The notes under the pieces: generated by a model
What the model was told of the DNA's origin: nothing
The model's database searches: none
Seen by the model: only the letters and a program-made list of their open reading frames with translations
Translations under genes and position numbers: made by a program
NCBI RefSeq assembly: GCF_030719035.1
Contig: NZ_CP132203.1
Coordinates: 5,474,501 to 5,538,500, forward strand
DNA length: 64,000 bases
Direction of reading: 5' to 3'
From: Hahella sp. HNIBRBA332
GTDB lineage: Bacteria; Pseudomonadota; Gammaproteobacteria; Pseudomonadales; Oleiphilaceae
Shown here: positions 36,217 to 45,634 of the stretch, piece after piece
How the letters are laid out: each line of letters opens with the position of its first letter
How positions within the stretch are numbered: the first letter of the stretch is position 1

Positions 36217-38053
36217 GTTCAAACTCCCGGGACCAATCTTTCTTTACTAACGCTTCTGGTTGCATAGCCTTGCGCAGTACGCAGCGCCCCAGGACCAGAA
36301 CATCCATCTCCGTCGCCATAAAACACCGAAACGCGTCGTCCGGGGAGCAAACCGGCGGTTCGCCCCGAACGTTAAAGGATGTGTTGATTAACACCGGATG
36401 GCCGCTACGCTTGGCGAACTCCTTTATTAGACGATGAAACTCAGGATTAGTTTCCTGATGCACCGTCTGCACCCGCGCCGAATAATCGACATGGGTGATA
36501 GCGGGCAAATCAGAGCGAATCTGCCGCAGACGCTCCAACCCCTGAAGCCCCGGTTCGGCGGATTTACGCCATTGCTCTTTAACATCCGCCACCAGCAGCA
36601 TGTAAGGACTGGGTTTCTCCAATTCGAAATAATCGCCGCACTGCTCCGCCGCCACCGCAGGGGCGAAGGGGCGAAAGGATTCGCGGAATTTGATTTTAAG
36701 ATTCATTTTGGTCTGCATGACCGGATCCATCGGGTTACCCAGAATGGATCTCGCTCCCAGAGCGCGTGGCCCAAATTCCATACGTCCCTGAAACCAGCCC
36801 ACCACTTGGCCGTCAGCCAGATCACCAGCGATATCGGCATACAGCGCGTCATCCTCCAGCACCACAAACGACGCGCCGGCGTCTGTCAAATAGCGCTGTA
36901 TGTCCTCGTCGCTGTATTGCGGTCCCAGGTAGGCGCCCTGCATAGCGTCCAATTGTCCTGAAGCCAGGGGACGCGTTCTGGGCTCGCCTTGATAATGATG
37001 CCAGGCCAGCAAGGCAGCGCCGAGAGAACCGCCAGCGTCGCCGGAGGCCGGCTGAATCCAGATATCGTCAAATGGGCCTTCTCGCAGCAGGCGGCCGTTG
37101 GCGACGCAATTCAGCGCCACCCCGCCCGCCAGACATAAATGACGTTGCCCTGTCTCCTCGGCGATCGTACGCCCGAGGCGCAACACGATTTCTTCCGTCA
37201 CCGCCTGAACCGAGCGCGCCAGATCCATATACGCCTGCGTCAGCGGCGCTTCCGGTTCCCGCCGGGGCAGATCGAACAACTCGGCGAAGCGCTGGTTGGT
37301 CATACGCAGACCAGTCATGAAATCAAAGTAACGCAAATGCAAACGGAAAGTGCCGTCAGGTTTGACATCTATGAGATGCTGCATGATCAAGTCGACGTAT
37401 TTTGGCTCCCCGTAGGGCGCCAGTCCCATCAACTTGTATTCGCCGGCATTGACCTTGAAGCCGCAAAAGTAGGTAAAAGCGGAGTACAGCAAACCCAGAG
37501 AATGGGGAAACTCAATTTCCCACAACGGACGCAAAGAAGCGCCCTCGCCCACCCACACCGAACTGGTCGCCCATTCGCCCACTCCATCCAGACACAGAAC
37601 GGCGGCATTGGCGAACGGACTGGGATAGAAAGCGGAGGCCGCATGGGATTGATGATGCTCCGCGAACAACAGCCGCGGCAGAACGGCTTTGGGGTCGCGC
37701 AACAGTCCCCTCAACGCCTTCTTCAACTCACTTTTCAGGAATAGCTTATCCTTGAGCCACACCGGCATCGCCGTGGCGAAAGAACGAAAACCCCGTGGCG
37801 CGAACGCCAGATAGGTCTCCAGCAGCCGCTCAAACTTCAACAGCGGCTTATCATAAAAAACTACCGCATCCACCTCATCCAGGGCGACGCCGCCGGCGTC
37901 GAGCACATATTCAATAGCGTGGCGGGGGAACCCCGCATCATGTTTTTTGCGGGTAAAGCGCTCTTCCTGGGCGGCGGCCAGAATCACGCCGTCCTTTACC
38001 AGCGTCGCTGCAGCGTCATGGTAATAAGCGGAAATGCCTAAAATAGTGGTCAT
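36209..38053 (-). CDS. NodU/CmcH/TobZ-family carbamoyltransferase
   Basis: The product is about 614 residues from an ATG at 38053; an ATG at 38068 is an alternative and neither has a strong ribosome site. These enzymes transfer carbamoyl from carbamoyl phosphate, through carbamoyl-AMP, to sugars or antibiotics. Seen here are ILGISAYYHDAAA, EERFTRKKHD, EHHQSHAASAFYPSPF and, in the C-terminal half, GGVALNCVANG, GRMEFGPRALGARSILGNP and INTSFNVRGEPPV. First gene of a three-gene operon with the SxtJ-like and DUF5989-like proteins. The acceptor is unknown. It is divergent from efpL. Confidence 0.9.
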   Translation of the reverse strand: MTTILGISAYYHDAAATLVKDGVILAAAQEERFTRKKHDAGFPRHAIEYVLDAGGVALDEVDAVVFYDKPLLKFERLLETYLAFAPRGFRSFATAMPVWLKDKLFLKSELKKALRGLLRDPKAVLPRLLFAEHHQSHAASAFYPSPFANAAVLCLDGVGEWATSSVWVGEGASLRPLWEIEFPHSLGLLYSAFTYFCGFKVNAGEYKLMGLAPYGEPKYVDLIMQHLIDVKPDGTFRLHLRYFDFMTGLRMTNQRFAELFDLPRREPEAPLTQAYMDLARSVQAVTEEIVLRLGRTIAEETGQRHLCLAGGVALNCVANGRLLREGPFDDIWIQPASGDAGGSLGAALLAWHHYQGEPRTRPLASGQLDAMQGAYLGPQYSDEDIQRYLTDAGASFVVLEDDALYADIAGDLADGQVVGWFQGRMEFGPRALGARSILGNPMDPVMQTKMNLKIKFRESFRPFAPAVAAEQCGDYFELEKPSPYMLLVADVKEQWRKSAEPGLQGLERLRQIRSDLPAITHVDYSARVQTVHQETNPEFHRLIKEFAKRSGHPVLINTSFNVRGEPPVCSPDDAFRCFMATEMDVLVLGRCVLRKAMQPEALVKKDWSREFELD

Positions 38054-38190
38054 TGAAAGGGAAGCCATTCCGTTATGCGTAGTATGGGGTGTGACCTGAC
38101 GGGAAGGTGTCATCGTCGCTATCGCTACAGTTTTCTTAAGACTACTGATGCCATAAAATGCGCGCAACCATTTTTTCCGGAGACACCCAT

Positions 38191-38760
38191 ATGCCGCGGG
38201 CCAGCGAGATTAAAAAAGGCGAAGTCGTTGATTTAAACGGGCAATTACTGATTGTTAAAGACATTGAGGTGCACAGCCCCAGCGCCAGAGGCGCCGCCAC
38301 CCTGTACAAAATGCGCTTCAGCAATGTACGCACCGGACTCAAATATGAAGAAAGCTTCAAAGGCGACGACATGCTGAGCACCACTCAGCTGGAGCGTCGT
38401 CAGGTGTCTTTCTCCTATATTGACGCCGACGACTATGTCTTCATGGACAACGAAGACTTCTCTCAATACATGTTGAAAAAGAACGACATCGAAGATCAGT
38501 TGCTGTTCCTGACTGAGGAAATCCAGGGATTGCAGGTGTTAATGGTGGATGGCCAGGTCATCGCATTGGAACTGCCGCAAACCGTGGAAATGGAAGTGAT
38601 CGAAACCACTCCCGCCATGAAAGCGGCTTCCGCCAGCGCCCGCACTAAACCCGCCAAATTCGCCACCGGCCTGACGATTCAGGTTCCCGAATATCTGGAA
38701 CAGGGCGAGCGCGTCAAAATTCATACCGCCGAAAAACGTTTCATGGGCCGCGCAGACTAA
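38191..38760 (+). CDS. yeiP: EF-P-like protein EfpL (YeiP)
   Basis: The product is 189 residues from an ATG at 38191 (GGAG upstream). It has the three-domain EF-P fold. The tip loop of domain I reads HSPSARGAAT with Arg33 where EF-P carries its modified Lys, as in the YeiP/EfpL subfamily of gammaproteobacteria. EfpL helps ribosomes through stalling motifs and needs no lysylation. It is divergent from the carbamoyltransferase gene. A 9 bp hairpin, GCAGCGACG ... CGTCGCTGC (38785-38808), lies 24 bases past its stop but lacks a T-run. Confidence 0.93.
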   Translation: MPRASEIKKGEVVDLNGQLLIVKDIEVHSPSARGAATLYKMRFSNVRTGLKYEESFKGDDMLSTTQLERRQVSFSYIDADDYVFMDNEDFSQYMLKKNDIEDQLLFLTEEIQGLQVLMVDGQVIALELPQTVEMEVIETTPAMKAASASARTKPAKFATGLTIQVPEYLEQGERVKIHTAEKRFMGRAD

Positions 38761-38872
38761 AATGCGCCGCCCTTGATCGCCGTTGCAGCGACGCGCCGCC
38801 GTCGCTGCGCGCCCCCTGACGCCTCTCTCCGCGCTAAAAGCGCATCCCCGGATTTACGGCTACACTGAGTGA

Positions 38873-40036
38873 ATGAATTCTAACTCGGTCCGGCCGGAAA
38901 CGATGCTATATAAGTTGTCCTGCAAAGGCGCGCTTTGGCTGCTATTTTGGTTGCTGGCGTCCCCGCTGACGTACGCCGCGCCGGCCCCATCCATGGCGCC
39001 GGCGATGCATGTGGTGTTTTTCAATCCACAAAGCAGCGACGATACCTTCTGGTCTGAGGTGATTCGATTCGCCCGCGCCGCCGCGGAAGATCTCAATATC
39101 CGCCTGGACGTATTCAGCGCCAATCACGACCGGCTGCTCATGCGCCAGCAGATCAAGCATATTCTCGCCAGCGACCCACCGGACTTCATCATGTACAAAA
39201 ATTTCAAAGGAAACGCTCCAGAGTTACTGGCGCTGGCGGAAGAAGCCAAAGTGCGCTCCTTCATTTTCAATTCCGGCCTCAATGTGGAGCAGGAACGGCG
39301 TTACGGAAACCCCCGGGAACGTTTCAAGCAATGGATCGGGCAAATGCTGCCTAACGATGAAAACGCTGGTTACGCCCTCGCCAATATGCTGTTCGCCTCC
39401 GCCACCTCTCGCGAACTGCTGCGCGGCGGTCAAGTGCTGCCCATTCTCGCCATCGGCGGCACGCCCACGGACAACGCAGCGATTGAGCGGGAAATGGGTT
39501 TACACCGTGCGCTGTCGGAACATCCGGAAGTGGAGTTGCAGCAGCTGGTGTCCGCCCGTTGGGATGAAGAACTGGCTTATAAGCAGGCGGTCGGACTGTT
39601 GAAACGCTATCCCCGCACGCGAGTGATCTGGGCCGCCAACGACTCCATCGCCATCGGCTCCCTGCGGGGAGCGCAAAGCCTCGGGTACAAGCCTGGGGAA
39701 AATATTCTCATCGCCGGGATCGACTGGAGCCCATCAGCCTTGGAATACATCAAGGAAGGCAAGCTGGCGGGTTCATTCGGCGGCCACTTCATGCAGGGCG
39801 CCTGGAGCCTCGTGCTAATGTACGACTACCACCATGGCCGGGATTTCGCGGACGACGTAGGTGCGTCCATTCACTCCAACATGGGGCTGCTCACGCCAGA
39901 AAACGTCGACAGATATTTACAGTTCATTGTCGGCGTGAATTGGAGCGACATTGATTTCACTCGCTTTTCAAAAGCGTTGAATCCTCAACTCAAGCAGTAT
40001 GACTTTTCATTAGATCGGCTGCTCCGGCAGCAATGA
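38873..40036 (+). CDS. periplasmic sugar-binding-like protein, sensor partner
   Basis: The product is 387 residues, or 377 if translation starts at the ATG at 38903, which gives a better signal peptide (ALWLLFWLLASPLTYA). The mature part is a type I periplasmic binding fold (Peripla_BP_4, RbsB/LuxP-like): HVVFFNPQSSDDTFW, ANDSIAIGSLRGAQSLGY, and IAGIDWSPSALEYIKEGKLAGSF. No ABC permease is nearby. Instead a membrane histidine-kinase-like protein follows after 28 bases, so it probably binds a ligand for signalling, as LuxP does for LuxQ. The ligand is unknown. Confidence 0.85.
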   Translation: MNSNSVRPETMLYKLSCKGALWLLFWLLASPLTYAAPAPSMAPAMHVVFFNPQSSDDTFWSEVIRFARAAAEDLNIRLDVFSANHDRLLMRQQIKHILASDPPDFIMYKNFKGNAPELLALAEEAKVRSFIFNSGLNVEQERRYGNPRERFKQWIGQMLPNDENAGYALANMLFASATSRELLRGGQVLPILAIGGTPTDNAAIEREMGLHRALSEHPEVELQQLVSARWDEELAYKQAVGLLKRYPRTRVIWAANDSIAIGSLRGAQSLGYKPGENILIAGIDWSPSALEYIKEGKLAGSFGGHFMQGAWSLVLMYDYHHGRDFADDVGASIHSNMGLLTPENVDRYLQFIVGVNWSDIDFTRFSKALNPQLKQYDFSLDRLLRQQ

Positions 40037-40064
40037 ACTCATTTTGGCGAGACGCGACGACATA

Positions 40065-41591
40065 ATGCTTCCAGATCAGTCCATCAACGAAGAGTTCCCC
40101 AAGGACCGGAAACAAAAACGTCAACCGCACAGCGCCTATCTGCGTCGCAGGTTAATGACGCTGACTTCCATCATCATTGTCTCTATGTTCGCGCTGGAAG
40201 CGGCGGTAACCGCCTGGTACGACTACCGGGCGCAACTCGCCAATCTGGAGAAGGACGCCTATCTGCTGGCGGATGCGCAACGTTCCGTGCTGGCAGCCGC
40301 CGTCTGGAACTTTGACTTCGACATTATCAACAACGCCGTCAACAACCTGTTCTCTATGCCGGAGATCATGCAGGTCGCCATTCGCTATCCTGACGGCGAA
40401 GTTATCGCCTCCGCCGGCAAACTGTCGGACGGCGCCGCGCAGATGCGCATCACCCGGCCGCTGCTCTGGGATCAGGGCGGGGAAAAAGAGATCGGCACGC
40501 TCAACATTGTGATCGACATCAGCCAGGTGGAAAGCTCCATGCTGGTCAAGCTGACGGAGCGCTCCGTCACCCTCAGCGCCACGCTGTTTATCTGTCTGGC
40601 CGCCATCTACCTCGCCTGCCGCTGGATGACGCAACCGCTGGAGGAATTGACCGCCGCCATCACCCGGCTGGCGGACGGCGATCTGGAGCAACGAATTCCC
40701 CACACCCAGCGCAACGATGAAATCGGCAACGTGGCCCGGGCGCTGGTGAAGTTCTCGGAAAACAGTCGACTTCTATACGACCTGCAGAACTCCCTCACTT
40801 TCAATGTGGCGGAAAAAACCCGTCAGCTAAAACAGGTGCGGGAAGACACAGCTCACGACAATACCGTGCGCGCTCGCTTGCTCGCCATGGTGTCGCAGGA
40901 AATTCGATCTCCCATGACCGCTATTCAGGGAGCGGTCATGCTGTGCAAAAACGGACTGACCGGAGAAATACAGGAAAAGACCCTGCATATGCTGCACGTC
41001 GCCGAGCGCAACTGCGAACGTATGCAAAAGTTGATTGAGGTGTTGTTCGATATTTATCAGATACAAAATCACTCTCTGGCGCTGGACTCAAGCCCCGTCA
41101 ACCTGCTCAAACTGGCGCGGACACAAACGGAGATCTGGCGCAACAGAGCCTACCAAACCAGTAAAAATCTGCACTTCGAAAGCGGCATAGCGGAAGCCTG
41201 GGTGCGCGGCGATGAAAAGCGCCTGCAGCAGGTCATTGATATTCTGCTCAGCAACGCCGTCAGACATTCCGGCAAAGGCGGCGAGATCAGCGTACATCTG
41301 CGCCGCGAGGGCGCTTTGGTCAGCCTGTCTGTCAGCGATAACGGGCCCGGCATTCCCAAAAAAATCCGGCCCTACCTGTTCGAAGGGCTGGCCCGCGGCG
41401 ACGAGGCCAGCAGCGACTCCCTGGGCTCCGGCTTCAGCCTGACTTTGGCGAAAGGGTTGGTGGAGTTACAGGGCGGGCAGATTTACTTCGAATCCATCGC
41501 CAAGGAAATTTCCAGCAATTCCACCCTGCCGACCGGCGCCACCTTCTATCTGGAGTTGCCCTATATACCTGCGCCCAATGCGGGGGATTAA
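40065..41591 (+). CDS. membrane histidine-kinase-like protein lacking the phosphoacceptor His
   Basis: The product is 508 residues from an ATG at 40065. It has a transmembrane helix (about 32-52), a periplasmic domain, a second helix (about 170-190), and HAMP (QPLEELTAAITRLADGDL). The dimerisation box reads VSQEIRSPMTAIQG: Gln278 (codon CAG at 40896-40898) stands where the histidine of SHELRTPLT normally is. The ATPase part retains LLSNAVRHSG, SDNGPGIPKK and SLGSGFSLTLAKGL. The protein thus cannot autophosphorylate in the usual way. It is encoded right after the periplasmic binding protein; no response regulator is adjacent. Start is tentative. Confidence 0.88.
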   Translation: MLPDQSINEEFPKDRKQKRQPHSAYLRRRLMTLTSIIIVSMFALEAAVTAWYDYRAQLANLEKDAYLLADAQRSVLAAAVWNFDFDIINNAVNNLFSMPEIMQVAIRYPDGEVIASAGKLSDGAAQMRITRPLLWDQGGEKEIGTLNIVIDISQVESSMLVKLTERSVTLSATLFICLAAIYLACRWMTQPLEELTAAITRLADGDLEQRIPHTQRNDEIGNVARALVKFSENSRLLYDLQNSLTFNVAEKTRQLKQVREDTAHDNTVRARLLAMVSQEIRSPMTAIQGAVMLCKNGLTGEIQEKTLHMLHVAERNCERMQKLIEVLFDIYQIQNHSLALDSSPVNLLKLARTQTEIWRNRAYQTSKNLHFESGIAEAWVRGDEKRLQQVIDILLSNAVRHSGKGGEISVHLRREGALVSLSVSDNGPGIPKKIRPYLFEGLARGDEASSDSLGSGFSLTLAKGLVELQGGQIYFESIAKEISSNSTLPTGATFYLELPYIPAPNAGD

Positions 41592-41899
41592 TGCATGGAG
41601 TGTCGCGGGAAATAGCGCGCGCCGTCGTAACGGTCAAAATAAGCGCCCAAGAGAGGATGGTCGATCTGGGTCGTATCCAGACTGACTCGCAGATTGCGTT
41701 CCGCCACGTAGGTCATGTGGTCGCTCTCATGCACCAGCACATGATACCAAGGCTGATCTTTGGGCGGGCGCGACTTGGCGACGCTCTCATACCAGGCGTC
41801 GGTATGGTTGAACGTCGGATCAACGCCGATCACTACGCCGCGATAACCAAATAAATTATGTTCAACCAACTGGCCGACAAAAAAGTGTGCTTGCGCCAT
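41588..41899 (-). CDS. hspQ: heat-shock protein HspQ (YccV)
   Basis: The product is 103 residues, the full YccV-like domain: FFVGQLVEHNLFGYRGVV, then DQPWYHVLVHESDHMTYVAERNL. HspQ modulates Lon specificity and was first found as a hemimethylated-DNA binding protein. GGAGGGG precedes the ATG. Its stop overlaps the convergent kinase-like gene by four bases. A TATAAT sits about 18 bases upstream of the start (41917-41922 read on the minus strand), giving a very short leader. Confidence 0.92.
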   Translation of the reverse strand: MAQAHFFVGQLVEHNLFGYRGVVIGVDPTFNHTDAWYESVAKSRPPKDQPWYHVLVHESDHMTYVAERNLRVSLDTTQIDHPLLGAYFDRYDGARYFPRHSMH

Positions 41900-41916
41900 A
41901 TCCCCTCCTGTCCCTA

Positions 41917-41922
41917 ATTATA
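41917..41922 (-). promoter_or_regulatory. candidate -10 (TATAAT) for hspQ
   Basis: A consensus TATAAT is read on the minus strand 18 bases before the hspQ ATG. I see no good -35, nor a heat-shock sigma site, so the assignment is tentative. Confidence 0.35.
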
Positions 41923-41973
41923 GCCGGGCTTGGCGGGACGCGCTGACGCAGTGTCGAGTCGCGGGACAGTCGC

Positions 41974-42816
41974 TTAGACCCGCCGCGACTTACGGTAATC
42001 GCAGGGGGACTGGCTAAAGCTGCGGGCAAATACTTCGTAAAAACGGGTGATGGAGGAAAATCCGCTTTCAAATGCGATCTGACTGGCGCGCAGGGATGTC
42101 GTGGTCAACAAGCGGGCCGCGTGATTCACTCGCAGCTGGGTCAGGTATTCCAGAATGGTCATGTCCAGCACTTGTTTGAACAATCCCATGGCGAAGTTTT
42201 TGTGCAGTCGCACATGCGCGGCGACGTCCGCGACGGAGATGGACTCGCAATAGCGCTCGTTCATGTACTCCACCATCTTGTGCACATGACGACAGGAACC
42301 CGTGGGTTCAGCCGCAGGCCTGGCGACGCAGGCGTCCGGCCCCAAGGCGTCTTTGAACAGACGCCGCAGCAACAAGGCTATTTCGTCCCAGACCAGATCT
42401 TTCAAATAGTCATCCTGACAGGCCAGCTCTTCCGCCCAACGCGCGACGGTTTCCGATTCCAGCGCCTTGGCGGCGTCCGCCACGCAAATCTCGCCGTGCA
42501 GCAGCTTCTGTTTCACCCGGTGCGGGATGCAGAGCTCCGCCAGAAAGGACAAGGGCAACCACAAACGTAATCCCCAGGCTTCCGCATCGCTGTGCAGTTG
42601 CTTGACGCCGTGCAGCGAAGAAAAACACACCAGACTGAATGGTTGCAGCACCAGACGCCGGCGGGCGTCCCACAGCACTGCGCCGCCAGCGCAACAAATG
42701 GCGACTTCAAAATGAGCGGCGTCCGTCAGACTGGGAGAGTCCGCCAGCGCGCCGAAATAATGGTGCGGAGAGCCGCCCCTGGGAGCGGCCGCCGCCGATG
42801 CATTTGCTGTTTTCAT
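41974..42816 (-). CDS. AraC/XylS-family regulator of the alpha-glucoside operon
   Basis: The product is 280 residues. The N-terminal half is a cupin-like effector domain (HYFGALADSP, MelR-like). The C-terminal half has two helix-turn-helix units (ISVADVAAHVRLHKNFAMGLFKQVL; LRASQIAFESGFSSITRFYEVF). It lies 39 bases after the ATPase gene on the same strand, making it the last gene of the transport operon. Related alpha-glucoside clusters use a LacI-type regulator (AglR) instead, so this is likely a local activator. No strong ribosome site precedes the ATG. Confidence 0.9.
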   Translation of the reverse strand: MKTANASAAAAPRGGSPHHYFGALADSPSLTDAAHFEVAICCAGGAVLWDARRRLVLQPFSLVCFSSLHGVKQLHSDAEAWGLRLWLPLSFLAELCIPHRVKQKLLHGEICVADAAKALESETVARWAEELACQDDYLKDLVWDEIALLLRRLFKDALGPDACVARPAAEPTGSCRHVHKMVEYMNERYCESISVADVAAHVRLHKNFAMGLFKQVLDMTILEYLTQLRVNHAARLLTTTSLRASQIAFESGFSSITRFYEVFARSFSQSPCDYRKSRRV

Positions 42817-42855
42817 GAGATGACGTTTGTTGTTGTTTTAATCTCTGACTTAACG

Positions 42856-43884
42856 TCAGGCTGAGCGGCGCAACGAAGCGTCCACTGGCTTACCTTGAGC
42901 ATCGAACAGATGAAGATGTTGCGAGGGCGCATGCAAGTACAGCTCACACCCCGGCTCCAGCTCCATTTCCCCCACAATGCGCGCCGTCATTTCACCAACG
43001 CCTGCGACGTCGACATACACGTAGGTGTCGCTGCCCAGATGCTCCGCCATGCGCAACACGCCTTTCCAGTCGCCGGCTTCGCCCTGAATGCGCACCTGCA
43101 GATGTTCTGGACGAATGCCCAGGGTGGCGGCGCCGAAATCTTCTGCCGCCTTGCCCTTGAGCATATTCATGCGAGGCGAGCCGATAAAAGTGGCTACGAA
43201 CTCAGACGCAGGCTGGTTGTACAGTTCCAGCGGCGTGCCTACCTGCTCTATGCGTCCCTGATTCATCACTACGATTTTGTCCGCCAGGGTCATGGCCTCA
43301 ACCTGATCGTGAGTGACGTAAATCATGGTGGAGCCGAGACGCTCATGCAGCTTGGCGATCTCCAAACGGGTCTGCACTCGCAAGGACGCATCCAGGTTGG
43401 ACAGCGGCTCATCGAACAGAAACACCTTGGGCTCGCGCACGATAGCGCGGCCAATGGCCACCCGCTGACGCTGACCGCCGGACAACGCCGCCGGCTTACG
43501 CTTGAGCAACGCGCCCAATTGCAGGGTTTGCGCCACCGCCTCCACCTTGCTGCGAATTTCATCCGGCCCCGCGCCGTCGAGCTTCAATCCGAACGCCATG
43601 TTTTCATACACCGTCATGTGCGGGTACAGCGCATAGGACTGGAACACCATACCTACCCCACGCTTGGCCGGCGCTACATCGTTGACCAGCGCGCCGCCGA
43701 TATAGAGCTCGCCGGAAGTGATATCCTCCAGGCCGGCGATGGTGCGCAGCAAAGTGGACTTACCGCAGCCGGAGGGGCCGACAAATACGACAAATTCGCC
43801 GTCTGCGATTTGCAGATTGATGTCGTGCAGCACATGCGTCTGCTGAAAAACTTTGTTGACGTTGCGTAATCTAAGCTCAGCCAT
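42856..43884 (-). CDS. aglK: sugar ABC transporter ATPase (MalK/AglK/UgpC type)
   Basis: The product is 342 residues. Walker A is GPSGCGKST, signature LSGGQRQR, Walker B VFLFDEPLSNLD, and the H-loop THDQVEAM. The C-terminal regulatory OB-like domain of the MalK/UgpC group is present (IGSPRMNM, LGIRPEHLQV). It energises the two permeases encoded upstream. An 8 bp hairpin (43916-43935) separates it from the alpha-glucosidase gene. The symbol is by gene order with the Sinorhizobium agl operon; substrate specificity is inferred. Confidence 0.92.
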   Translation of the reverse strand: MAELRLRNVNKVFQQTHVLHDINLQIADGEFVVFVGPSGCGKSTLLRTIAGLEDITSGELYIGGALVNDVAPAKRGVGMVFQSYALYPHMTVYENMAFGLKLDGAGPDEIRSKVEAVAQTLQLGALLKRKPAALSGGQRQRVAIGRAIVREPKVFLFDEPLSNLDASLRVQTRLEIAKLHERLGSTMIYVTHDQVEAMTLADKIVVMNQGRIEQVGTPLELYNQPASEFVATFIGSPRMNMLKGKAAEDFGAATLGIRPEHLQVRIQGEAGDWKGVLRMAEHLGSDTYVYVDVAGVGEMTARIVGEMELEPGCELYLHAPSQHLHLFDAQGKPVDASLRRSA

Positions 43885-43915
43885 AACATCTCGTCTCTTG
43901 TATTTGTTGTGCCGA

Positions 43916-43935
43916 AAGGCGCGTCCTCGCGCCTT
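43916..43935. other. intercistronic hairpin between alpha-glucosidase and ATPase genes
   Basis: AAGGCGCG, TCCT, CGCGCCTT is a perfect 8 bp stem in the 73-base gap between the two genes. It may adjust relative mRNA level, as intercistronic hairpins do in the malE-malF region. There is no long T-run. Confidence 0.45.
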
Positions 43936-43957
43936 GTATTTCAGCTATTTGTCTCAG

Positions 43958-45580
43958 CTACTTCAGCTCGCCGAAAAACGCCTGATACGGCGGCAATACG
44001 ATATCCTCGCCTTCCAGCACGCCGCTGTATCCATGCCCGCTCATCGCAGACACATTGGCCATGCGACAGGGAATGCGGATGGTTTCCGCGGTCATGTTCA
44101 GGGCGACGACGATACGCTGCTCTTCATCGCTGCGTTCGAACAGCAAGCCGCCTTCCGGCGCGTCCAGCATGCGAATCGCGCCGGCTTTCAACGCAGACTG
44201 CTGCTTACGCCAGTGAATAAAGCCACGATAGAAGTTGAGTACGGAGTTCGGGTCTTTCTCCTGCACGTCCGGGGCCAGCCCCAGGTGCTCCTCGGATACC
44301 GGCAGCCAGGGATCGATGGAAGAGAAGCCGCCGTAAGGCTTGTCGCTTTCCCACACCATCGGCGTACGGCAGCCGTCGCGGCCTTTGTACTCCGGCCAGA
44401 ACGGCAGGGCGTAAGGGTCCTGCAAACGCTCGTAGGGAACATCCGCTTCCGGCAGCCCCAGCTCTTCGCCCTGATAGATACAGGCGCTACCGCGTAGAGA
44501 CAGCAGCAGCCCCAGCAACAGCTTGGCGAAAGGCGCGCGATCGCGGCCGTTGGCCCAACGCGTGACGCAACGCACCACATCGTGGTTGGACAGCGCCCAG
44601 CAGGCCCAGCCGTCGCCGATCTGATTCTCCAGACGCTCCACCACCTGACGGATATAAGTGGGCTCATGGAACACATTCAGCAGATCGAAGGTGTACGCCA
44701 TATGCAGCTTGTCGCTGCCGGCGGTGTAGTCCGCCATGATTTTCAGCGGCTCGTCGGCGCCGATCTCACCTACCGTGGTGATGCCCTCATACTCGTCCAA
44801 CAGCGCGCGCAGACGCTTCAGGAAACCGATATTGTCCGGGCGGCTGATGTCGTAGACATGCAGCTGCAACGAATACGGGTTCTGTTCCGGCGCGCCGAGG
44901 GTTTTCTTGGCGTCTTTCGGCAGTGGCGGATTGTCGCGCAGCTGCTTGTCGTGGAAGTAGTAGTTGACGGTGTCCAGTCGGAAGCCGTCTACGCCCAGAT
45001 CCAACCAGAAGCGCACTTCCTCCAGCATCTGATCCTGCACTTCCGCATTGTGGTAGTTAAGGTCCGGCTGGCTGGTCAGGAAGTTGTGCATATAGTACTG
45101 ACGGCGCTTGGCGCACCATGCCCAGGCGGAGCCGCCGAACATGGCCAGCCAGTTATTCGGCGGCGTACCGTCCGGCTTGGGATCGGCCCACACGTACCAG
45201 TCCGCTTTCGGGTTGGTGCGGTCCTGCGAGCTTTCCTGGAACCAGGGATGCTGATCCGAGGTGTGGCTCATCACCAGATCGATCATGACTTTCATGCCCA
45301 GAGCATGAGATTTCTCCACCAGGCGCTTGAAGTCGTCCAGATCGCCGAAAATAGGGTCGACGCTGCGATAGTCGGACACGTCATAGCCAAAATCTTTCAT
45401 CGGTGATGTAAAGAATGGGGACAACCAGATCGCGTCTACACCGAGACCGGCTATGTAATCCAGCTTGCTGACGATACCCGGCAAATCGCCGATGCCGTCC
45501 TGGTTGGAATCCAGATAGCTACGCGGATAGATCTGATAAATGGTGCAACCGCGCCACCAATCCCGCTCAACCTTCGACAT
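43958..45580 (-). CDS. aglA: GH13 alpha-glucosidase
   Basis: The product is 540 residues from the ATG at 45580 (AGGAG eight bases upstream). It is cytoplasmic, as no signal peptide is seen. The GH13 catalytic set is complete: nucleophile Asp203 in GFRLD, acid/base Glu272 in TVGEIG, and Asp334 in SNHD, plus region I DLVMSHTS. It should hydrolyse imported alpha-glucosides such as maltose, sucrose or trehalose to glucose. The gene sits inside the transporter operon, exactly as aglA does in Sinorhizobium. Exact linkage preference cannot be read from the sequence. Confidence 0.93.
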   Translation of the reverse strand: MSKVERDWWRGCTIYQIYPRSYLDSNQDGIGDLPGIVSKLDYIAGLGVDAIWLSPFFTSPMKDFGYDVSDYRSVDPIFGDLDDFKRLVEKSHALGMKVMIDLVMSHTSDQHPWFQESSQDRTNPKADWYVWADPKPDGTPPNNWLAMFGGSAWAWCAKRRQYYMHNFLTSQPDLNYHNAEVQDQMLEEVRFWLDLGVDGFRLDTVNYYFHDKQLRDNPPLPKDAKKTLGAPEQNPYSLQLHVYDISRPDNIGFLKRLRALLDEYEGITTVGEIGADEPLKIMADYTAGSDKLHMAYTFDLLNVFHEPTYIRQVVERLENQIGDGWACWALSNHDVVRCVTRWANGRDRAPFAKLLLGLLLSLRGSACIYQGEELGLPEADVPYERLQDPYALPFWPEYKGRDGCRTPMVWESDKPYGGFSSIDPWLPVSEEHLGLAPDVQEKDPNSVLNFYRGFIHWRKQQSALKAGAIRMLDAPEGGLLFERSDEEQRIVVALNMTAETIRIPCRMANVSAMSGHGYSGVLEGEDIVLPPYQAFFGELK

Positions 45581-45634
45581 GTAAGAAACTCCTAAAACAA
45601 TCAATAACTGCAGACGCCGCCGGGCGGCGCCCGT

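Noticed and set aside
38785..38808. 9 bp GC hairpin after efpL
   Set aside because: Perfect stem but no T-run follows; noted with the gene but not called as a terminator.
42895..43869. Plus-strand frame of 324 residues opposite the ATPase gene
   Set aside because: A shadow of the ABC ATPase, whose Walker and signature motifs are intact on the other strand.
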